27,541 nt of DNA, from assembly GCA_018398765.1 (NCBI GenBank), contig JAHBMJ010000139.1, forward strand, positions 28,050 to 55,590, given 5' to 3'. This DNA is from Chromera velia. Its lineage: Eukaryota > Sar > Chromeraceae. This document shows positions 1 to 7,311 of the stretch, in pieces. The stretch's first letter is position 1. Every line of letters starts with the position of its first letter. The translations under genes were made by a program, and so were the position numbers. The notes under the pieces were generated by a model, which did not search any database, was not told the origin of the DNA, and saw nothing but the letters and a program-made list of their open reading frames with translations.

Positions 1-147
1 AGAGACAGAGACAGAGACAGAGACAGACACAGACACAGAGACAGACACAGGGACAGGGACAGAGACAGAGACAGAGACAGAGACAGACAGAGAGACAGAG
101 AGACGGAGAGACTTAGAGACAGAGAGAGAGAAGAGAGAGAGAGGAGA

Positions 148-184
<37 letters not shown>

Positions 185-210
185 GGAGAGAGAGAAAAGA
201 GAGAGAGAGA

Positions 211-252
<42 letters not shown>

Positions 253-480
253 GAGAGAACGAAAGAGGGAGAGGGTAAGGAAGAAAAAGAGAGAGTAATT
301 AACTTCAAAGGAAGAAATAGAGCGAGAGCGAGAGAGGGAGAGAGAGTAAGGAAGAAAGAGAGAGGGTAAGGAAGAAATAGAGCGAGAGCGAGAGAGCGAG
401 AGAGAGCGAGAGAGAGCGAGAGAGAGCGAGAGCGACAGAGAGAGCGAGAGAGAGAGGGAGAGAAAAGGAGAGATAGACAC
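1..480. repeat. GA / GACA simple-sequence tract
   Basis: Nearly pure purine tract. It begins with AGAGAC/GACACA hexamer variants and then becomes long (GA)n runs interrupted by AAGGAAGAAATAGAGCGAGAGCGA-like units around 300-420. No stop occurs on the minus strand in the frame of the neighbouring exon, so Ser/Leu/Arg-rich open frames through it are artefacts of composition. It probably lies in an intron of the gene whose first exon is at 510-818. Confidence 0.9.
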
Positions 481-509
481 GCGTAGAGGAAGACTGAGAG
501 TTGCACAAC

Positions 510-818
510 CGGAGACCCACTATTGCAAACGTAGATGAAAGTAAACACGAAAAAGTCGACGATGCCGAACACCAGAAGGACGCTGGCCAGTCCAATTTGG
601 ACTTCTCTGGTCAACGTCGTGGGAGAGTTTAGGTAGAGGAACCCTCCAGCAATGTCCGAGCTTACATCCAAGAAGGAGCTCATGATCTTCACCCACCTGG
701 AGAACAACGCATAGCAGACGAAAACTATGAGATCGATCCTTTTAGCACTGTCGAGCCTCTGGATTGTTTGCAAGGAGCGCGTCAATACGTTCTTTGCCGT
801 ATTCCAAAATGCAGTCAT
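510..818 (-). CDS. 5' exon of a multi-pass membrane protein, partial
   Basis: The ATG is at 818-816. The frame gives about 103 protein-like residues (MTAFWNTAKNVLTRSLQ...) before entering GA-repeat DNA, so the exon probably ends near 510-521; GTTGTG at 509 and GTGGGT at 520 are possible but unproven donors. An amphipathic N-terminus is followed by a hydrophobic stretch at about residues 28-40, then FLDVSSDIAGGFLYL at 49-63, and a strong membrane segment at about 73-97. The acidic D-x3-D pattern in a hydrophobic segment followed by Y is loosely like the first helices of XK-related proteins; that is a weak inference. The rest of the gene lies beyond the left edge or inside the repeat. The adjoining gene at 1688-2509 also encodes a membrane protein on the same strand, with a complete frame of its own, so the two are separate genes. 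Confidence 0.55.
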
Positions 819-1687
819 GATTGATTGCGCATCTACACAAACCCCTGACGTTTTCCATTGACCAGCCGTTCATGCTCAGACAAACAGCGAGGATGCCTCT
901 GGAAAAAAAGGGAACTTAATGAAGCTCCAATCAAAAGAAGAAAAACAATCCATCCGCACAGGAAGAAAGACCGCATGGATGGACCCACCAGAGAACAGCA
1001 CAGTGCAGCGGCGTCTTTGCGAGTTTGGGTGACACGAGGCGAATCAAATTCTCAGTGCACCCACGCGCTGCAGAATCGACTTGAGCTCTTCCCATCTGCA
1101 ATTATACAACGTAGAACATTACATCATCATCATCATCAAGAATATGGAATGGATCCGATTGCTGCCGCAAAAAAAATCAGAAAGAACCTCAAAGGAAGAT
1201 AGACTCGGATCACCACAACCAATTAAACTTTTGGGTCGAATTCATGCAAATCACCTTGCTTGTCTGTCTTGGTCTCTGTCTCAAACTGAGGGGATAGTTG
1301 AATTAAAAAAAAAACGAGGAAGGACCCTGCCCCCCCGCAAAACAAAGACAGGTTACTACTCCTCTGTTGGGCCGGCAGCTCTGTATGCGGCTCTCGCCGA
1401 TGACTCTTCTTTTGTGCCAGTAATTGTGCATATTTACCTCCGCAGTCCATGTGTGAGTGCATCTTTTTATTCTTTCGCACCAACCATGAGTCAAATCACG
1501 CCCACACTATCCCAGCCTGTCCACGTGTGTGCCAATGCAGCAACGACAGACAGCCCTTCACTCCAAGCCTGTGTGTGGAAACTTCAATGCGGAGGTGTGG
1601 ATGACCAAAACAATACATACAGGACATGTCAGATGCAGTAATCAATTGTTTTGCAGATGCTGAACGCCCCCCCATGCATGCACGACT
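819..1687. other. Intergenic region between two minus-strand genes
   Basis: This holds the 3' flank of the gene ending at 1688 and the presumed promoter of the gene starting at 818. I see a short CATCAT tract near 1123-1137 and an A9 run near 1306. Open frames here on both strands lack protein-like composition or domain signal. Nothing else is supportable. Confidence 0.5.
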
Positions 1688-2509
1688 TCATTCTGTCCAT
1701 CGACCCACCTTCTCCTCATGGTTCTCTGCTGCCTCCCGTCTCCATCTCTTCTCGTTGACAATATGTTGCTCCAACCCCCTGATGTGGGCCATCGACACAG
1801 TTTGGGCCCCTGTGATCACCGCCACACAAGCGTACGTCTCCATGAGGGACCGTGTTCCTAGGGGCGTTAGGTAAAAATTCAGAATGGCAAATGCACCCCC
1901 TCCAAAACCTCCCAAGAGTCTGGCGCCAATCTTCCAACCTTCGTACGCGAACATAGGCAAAAACCACTCTGATATTCCGATTGGTATGCCAAAAAGCGAG
2001 AACACACCCACTGACATGGCTAACTGCCGTTCGGAACCAGAGAGGTTTTCGGAGTCCGTGATGAAGATGATGGGGGAAACAGCTCCGGCAAGCAACGCAA
2101 CAAATGAGAGCGCACACAGGGCGATGACCTGATATCTGCACCCCTTCTCCCACAGGTTTTCCAATGAGTACGCACTGAGTGGCGGGATGGAGCAGAGACA
2201 ACGGGGAGACGCCTGGGTGTCCTCAGATTTCGACCGTTCTTCTTCCTCTCCTTCTTTTCCTTCTTCATCGCCTTCTCCTTCTTGATTCTGCTGCTGCTGC
2301 TGTTGCAGTGGACGAGACAAGTCCTGGACAGATGGCGTCTGCCCGAGTTCTTTTTCGACCACTAGCGCTGAACAATGGCCGAAGAAGCGTCCCTTCCTGT
2401 CTCCCTGCTCCAATCTGTGCGGCTCCACCCCATCCTCTCTGTCAGAGCAATTTCCTCTTTCTGGGGGGTCTCCTGAGGTACCTAGAAGTTTCGATGGCGA
2501 GGCTTCCAT
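1688..2509 (-). CDS. Hypothetical four-pass membrane protein, 273 aa
   Basis: A complete intronless frame from ATG at 2509 to TGA at 1688. Residues 1-115 are hydrophilic and low-complexity, with a six-glutamine run at 69-74 followed by an acidic GEGDEEGKEGEEEE patch at 77-91; this part is probably disordered and cytosolic. Four hydrophobic segments follow at about 126-150, 163-187, 194-216 and 221-242. The last two are glycine-rich (LLGGFGGGAFAILNFYL). The tail after 243 is charged and probably cytosolic. No signal peptide is seen. I recognise no family. The intact frame, the clear topology and the contrast between disordered head and membrane core make a real gene likely. Function cannot be called. 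Its divergent neighbour at 3175 encodes a secreted protein. Confidence 0.7.
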   Translation of the reverse strand: MEASPSKLLGTSGDPPERGNCSDREDGVEPHRLEQGDRKGRFFGHCSALVVEKELGQTPSVQDLSRPLQQQQQQNQEGEGDEEGKEGEEEERSKSEDTQASPRCLCSIPPLSAYSLENLWEKGCRYQVIALCALSFVALLAGAVSPIIFITDSENLSGSERQLAMSVGVFSLFGIPIGISEWFLPMFAYEGWKIGARLLGGFGGGAFAILNFYLTPLGTRSLMETYACVAVITGAQTVSMAHIRGLEQHIVNEKRWRREAAENHEEKVGRWTE

Positions 2510-3174
2510 TTGTGTGACAGATCAACGAATGGGCAAAATGTGGCATGTCATTCGCATTTCTTCGTATGTATATATATATAGAGAGAGTATGCACACATAT
2601 ATATAAATATGATTCTCTGAGCGGTTGCAGACCCGGAGGGTATAAGTAATCAGCGTGAATGAAGACTCGTGGGCAGAAGTGCAGTCTCACTATGAAGGCT
2701 GAGACAAATTCATGGAAGCTTTTTCTTCGAAAAGAGAATTAAGTCTGCGTCTACAAAGGTCAGTCACTGCATGCATGCAATAGTGACTAGTCCAAGCGCG
2801 CGTTTTGCGCGCGCGCGCCTGCATGCCGATCAAAATTTGTCAGACGTGCGTGCAGGTAGGTTGACTCATGGTTGACACAGACATGCAGAAATGAGTCAGA
2901 TTCAAGGAAGAACCTTCCTTCGATCAATCATTCAATATCATTTCAATATATATCATTCAATGTGTATACGTCCGGGATTTTTCACACAAAGAGGGTAGCA
3001 GAGAAAGCTAACGTGTACGCCCTCTTCTCACTTTTCTGGTCCATACAGAAGATCTGACAGTTTCGGCTTGAATGTTCGCGAGATCAAAGTGAAATGAGGT
3101 AGGTGACTGGAAAAGGAGACTGGGGGTTCTTGTTTTACGAAACAGCAGGAAGAAGGGGAAGAGTCAGCTGGAGG
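2510..3174. promoter_or_regulatory. Divergent intergenic region with palindromic TGCATGCATGCA site
   Basis: This separates the minus-strand gene starting at 2509 from the plus-strand gene starting at 3175, so it should hold both promoters. It contains AT-rich TATATATATA stretches at about 2570-2610 and a TGCATGCATGCA run at 2768-2779. That run sits in the middle of a perfect 7-bp inverted repeat (AGTCACT at 2762-2768, AGTGACT at 2782-2788). A GCGCGC/TTTT/GCGCGC palindrome follows near 2797-2818. TGCATGC-type sites are known ApiAP2 targets in apicomplexans; their use here is inference. Confidence 0.4.
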
Positions 3175-4137
3175 ATGCGAAATCTTCTCTGGGCTCTTGC
3201 TTCCCTTTTAGGGGCAGCTCTCTCTTCCAGTCCTGCGCTAGCTGGATTGTCCGCAGTGGCTCCCCAGAGGAGGCGCCTTAGCGGAAAAAAAGTGCAACAG
3301 GAGAGCGGACACTCACGGCCTACGTATCTTTCCTTTGCTGCTGTTGCCAGCTTCCTGAAAAGAAAAATAATCGGCGATCCTTCCGAGTGCACTTGCGAAT
3401 GCTGTGCTACAGTTGTTCGCTGGGGCAATCACAAAGACGGTCAGTGTGCACGTGAACTTTGGCGATTTTTTTCGCCTCTTGTCGATCGGGTCATTTTCTT
3501 TGGGTGCCTGTGAAAGGAACTTCCCAATCGTTCTTGCAGGAAAACACAAATATATGTGCGGAGTTGCTTTCGGTGGACCAGCTCAATGTGGCGTGGTGCG
3601 TAAGTGGACTCTCAGGCAGACCCTTGTGATAGTGATGTGCACATGCAGATAGACCCGCTCGAGTCCCTTTCCTACTCCCCACTGTTGTCCAGCCGTCTCC
3701 TCTCTCTTTCTCAGCCCGTCTCGTTCAGCTCTCCAAAGCTGTCCGCGAGGCTGGGGGCCAGAAACCAGCCGCTGTACCCTTTTGTTGACGTACTGTCTGA
3801 TCTCTAGCAAGTGGACTGTCGTTTCCCTCCTTCACCATCCGTGTACTTCAGTTTCTTCTCGTCGTTTACAATGGCAGAATCATACCCCAAAGCCTTCCTT
3901 CGTTCGTTCACTCTCCTGGTGTCCGCCTTCCCTCATCCATCCGTTCTCTCTCTGCAGGGAGCACCGGAAGACGAACTGCCGCAGTGCACCCTGCCGACAG
4001 ACGACAAAGTCCTGACATGGGCAACCGCGGAGGACGTGGTGGACCTGGGGAGGTGGTGCAGGTGCGTGCGTCAGTAGATTACTGGAATGAACTAGAGCTA
4101 GTCGGAATTGAGGGGAGTCAGAGAGATGACAAAGGTT

Positions 4138-4196
<59 letters not shown>

Positions 4197-4478
4197 CTTT
4201 GCTTGGGGAGATGGTGAGGGTGGGTGGGAATCTTGGTTGGACGGTCTATCTATCCGTCCATCTGTCTGTGCGAATCAGGGAGGAAGAAGAAGGGGAAAAG
4301 AAACTTAGGGGACTGTGTGTGGATGTGTCTTTGTGTCTCTTTGTCTGTCTGTGTGAACCAAGAAAAGACAGCGATATTGTCTGTGAGGTTGTGAAAGAGC
4401 TTAGGCTTCTGCAACCTTTCTCTTTTGCCATCCCTGAAATGGCAATGCGGAATTCAAACTTCTGGTCCTCTTCTGTTC

Positions 4479-4516
<38 letters not shown>

Positions 4517-5478
4517 GTCTCTCTCTTTCGCTCTTTGTCCTGTTCCCTTCTCTTTTTTTTCTGCTGACCTACCGAATTCCCGAACGGTTCCCTTTGATTG
4601 TCTTCTGCCTCCCGCAAAATCTACTCAGTGAGAAGAAGCGATGTTTATTTTTTTTTCAGGGCCCCCGCATGCCTGTCCTTCAAAGTTTTGGCTTGTTTCT
4701 GTTTTCTGTCAGTAGATCGGATCAATGAGCAGTCCCTGCTTCAGTTTTTCGACGCTGCCTATCTCTCGTTTTAATCGCTCGTCCACTTCTTCTGTTCTCT
4801 TCTCGCACGATCGATTTGTTGCGTTCATATACGTATGATGTGTTCATATACCCTGCATAAGATGTGCGATCACGCATGTATAATGTGTTCTCCTCTCCTC
4901 GCATTCCCACACGGGTTGTGTTCGGTTCCTTCAGGAATGCTGAGGATGTCCAAGCAGATCCTCTCTTGGTCGGTCAGCCCGTGTGTCTGTTTTTCTGTCT
5001 AGCTGTCTCTTGTATGCATGTGTCAGCTAGGCAGCTGTCTCACTAGGTTTTGCCGAGAGGGAAAAATGGATGGATGGACGGATGGATGGACGAAGATTCA
5101 CGTGAGGCTGCTCGATCAGCAATGCTCTGAAAAAGGAAGGAAATCTACAGCACTCGGCCGACTTGTCTGCTCCCACTCTTCATTATTTTATGCTTCATCG
5201 GGTGTGTTGATTGATCATCCGGACCCTCTGCCTGCCTGCCTGCCTGCCCGCTTGTCCCTTGCTCGCAGAACAACGGTACGAACACGACGCTCTTCTCCCT
5301 CCACATGCCGGATGGCTGGACGAATCAGACCACAGTCGACGGGGCCCCTCCGGCAACTGACGCACACGGCCAGCCTCTGATCTCGACGTTGGAGGAGACT
5401 GTGGGTGGTGTGGGGGGAGGGTTGAGAACAGAGCCGCAAAAGGACGTGCGTGCACGGCGGCACTCATCGGGGGTCTGA
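3175..5478 (+). CDS. Secreted cysteine-rich protein, six-exon model, about 247 aa
   Basis: My exon model is 3175-3439, 3540-3599, 3715-3773, 3958-4061, 4935-4980 and 5269-5478, with stop TGA at 5476. Phases agree throughout (744 nt). The start at 3175 gives a clean signal peptide (MRNLLWALASLLGAALSSSP, likely cleavage after PALA at residue 23); an in-frame ATG at 3103 would bury it. The mature part has a CTCECC cluster in exon 1, then MCGVAFGGPAQCGVV (exon 2), GAPEDELPQCTLPTDD and GRWC (exon 4), and an Asn/Thr-rich C-terminus with NNGTNTT and TNQTT, which look like N-glycosylation sites. The donor after 3439 (GTCAGT) and the one after 3599 (GTAAGT) are good. The donor of the third exon (GTACCC after 3773) is weak, so that exon is the least certain. 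The 873-bp intron 4 contains GT/GA and CT microsatellites. No known domain is recognised. Disulfide-bonded extracellular or surface protein is inference. It resembles the next plus-strand gene in organisation. Confidence 0.6.
4136..4192. repeat. (GT)n(GA)n compound microsatellite
   Basis: About 13 GT dinucleotides followed by about 16 GA dinucleotides, inside an intron of the secreted-protein gene. Confidence 0.95.
4482..4526. repeat. (CT)n microsatellite
   Basis: CT run with two CTGT interruptions, in the same intron as the GT/GA tract. It is pyrimidine-rich on the coding strand but too far from the acceptor at 4934 to be its polypyrimidine tract. Confidence 0.9.
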
Positions 5479-6410
5479 GTTGACGAGTTGTGCAGAGAAG
5501 AGAGGAGGATGTGGGTTTTGTTTTCCTGTCTGTCCGGAGGGAGGGAGTGGAAGGAACAAACAGGGGAGGTGCAGTGTGACCCTACATACTTATGGGAGTT
5601 GACTACCATATTGCGAGGGATTCGAATAAACATCAACAAATGGGGAGAGAATATGAGATCAGAGAGATGAGGGTGTACGTGGGAGTGCTGGGGGATGAAG
5701 ACGCTACTCGGATGAGAATTTGATCTCGACTGACGGAATGACGTCTGCATGATCTTCTGTCGACCTGGCTGTGTATCTTTTGATACCCTTCAATCAGAAG
5801 AAGGTCTGACGGAAGATAGAAAGCGAAGAAAAGTGATGACACAGCAAGGATCTGCACCAGAGAGACACTCACAATCAACAGAGAAAAGAAAACAGAAGAG
5901 ATCAGTCGTCTTTGTTGTTCAGTCGAAATGAATTTCATTCTCGTCATTCAAGAGCTCGCACCCCCACCCTCCGACGTCCCTGGAAATCGTTTTTGTGTCC
6001 GCTCTTGAATTGCTCTCTCTCCATCGGTAGTGCCCCGCGCCCCAAGCCTACTTCAATCTCTTCTTCGGCATGGAAACAGGGAGATCAAATTCAAGCGTGA
6101 GTCAGAACAATTGTTGTTACAATGTTGTAGAAGAGAATTAACAAAAACACGTAAAAACATGTTGGAGTCAGTGTTCTAACCGTGTTTGGCTTGAGTGTAA
6201 TGCAGTTTTAAACATATTCCTTGAGGAGTATATCTAGGAGTATATACTAACCATTCTATCATATGTCTTATCATGTCTAATCATGTTGTACATATCATCA
6301 TCATCATCCTATGTTATCATAACGTCAGTAAACTTATGAATGGCCCTGCATGTGGAAAACAAGAAAAAGCGGTGTATGCGATATATGATGATTGAGAGTG
6401 TATGCGACTA
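5479..6410. other. Intergenic region, no gene seen
   Basis: 3' flank of the first secreted-protein gene, becoming AT-rich after about 6100. Short frames on both strands look like chance. A CATCATCATCAT run lies near 6296-6308. No RNA gene or recognisable element start was found. Confidence 0.4.
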
Positions 6411-6890
6411 CCTCCCTGACACTACCAGCCACTTGAAAGAAAAACGTTGAAGTTCATCCGCGAATACGACTTTTTCTTTTAAGAATTAATCTGCGTCGGC
6501 GGCCCAGACTTTCAAGACACTGTCCACGCCTGCAGTGCAGAGTTTCAAGATATAGTCCGCGTGTGCGGCGCAGACAAAAACCATCCGTGAGAGCGACATA
6601 AAATTCAAGTGGCTTATAGTGTCAGGGAGGTGACCCGGAGGTCTATGCGACATCGATTCACGCTCGCCGTAATTATAACTTACTACGGGTAAGGAACCGT
6701 TCACCATAGTAAGCAAAGAAGAGTTAATAGACATAGTTCGCATCTGCGGTACAGATTTTCAAGACATAGTTCACATTTGCGGTGCAGACTTTCAAAAGAT
6801 AGTCCATGTATGCGGCGTGGACTTTGAAGTCTATCCGTCAGAGTAAAAAAATTTTTAAATGGCTTATAGTGTCGGGGAGATAGCACGCCG
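6411..6890. repeat. Duplicated array of degenerate ~33-bp repeats with an inverted flank
   Basis: About six degenerate units of roughly 33 bp (consensus close to AAGACATAGTCCGCGTCTGC followed by GGCGCAGACTTTC) lie in two groups of three: near 6482-6580 and 6731-6828. Each group is followed by ATCCGT-AGAG and then a GGCTTATAGTGTCAGGGAG box (6604-6630 and about 6856-6880). The same box occurs inverted at 6411-6437, matching 6604-6630 at 25 of 27 positions. The picture is a block of about 245 bp duplicated in tandem with one inverted outer copy: a decayed satellite or foldback element. Confidence 0.7.
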
Positions 6891-7311
6891 CATAACACGC
6901 CACATACCGCATTTGACGCATGCCATATTCGACTATATGGCGCTTTTCTGGATCACTGAGACTAGCTTCAAACGGGAACTTTCCGGGGTTTTTTTTAATG
7001 CTAGGGGTAGCTAACGTTCTTAGATTGTTTCCTACAAGTGCCCCCCGCTTCGCTTTCCGGGGCCATGTGTTCATGGGCTCATGCAGCAGAAATTGTTTGG
7101 TAAGCGCCCCCCGCTTCGCTTTCCGGGGCCATAATAATCTTTGAGAAAATCGTGGAAGCATTTGACATGACCCGCTCTTCTGTTCACAGTGCATGCGGCA
7201 GCCCAGCAAGTGTTCTTCATCAATCTGTAAGACTTCCTTTTCTGATTCGACATCGCCTTCCTGTTGTTGCAAAACCTAGCTGCTGGTGTTCGTCATTTGA
7301 TCGTTGACAGC
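6891..7311. other. Intergenic region upstream of the second secreted-protein gene
   Basis: Contains the two 27-bp boxes listed separately and the presumed promoter of the gene starting at 7312. Short minus-strand frames here follow the repeats and are not convincing genes. Confidence 0.4.
7040..7132. repeat. Two perfect 27-bp GC-rich direct repeats
   Basis: An identical 27-bp box at 7040-7066 and 7106-7132 (start-to-start 66 bp), with core CCCCGCTTCGCTTTCCGGGG, which is itself partly self-complementary (CCCC...GGGG). Both copies follow an ATTGTTT motif, so similarity extends loosely upstream. It lies 180-270 bp before the ATG at 7312. Confidence 0.85.

Noticed and set aside
305..595. Minus-strand ORF rich in Ser-Leu repeats
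   Set aside because: It is the out-of-frame shadow of the membrane-protein exon continued into GA repeat; the frame starting at 818 gives the protein-like sequence.
4660..4775. Possible extra exon of the first secreted-protein gene after TTTTTTTTCAG
   Set aside because: No donor returns it to the phase needed by the exon at 4935, whereas exon 4061 joins 4935 directly in phase.
5633..5947. Minus-strand ORF with a hydrophobic stretch
   Set aside because: No homologue or splice support; hydrophobicity follows from purine-rich plus-strand sequence read in antisense.
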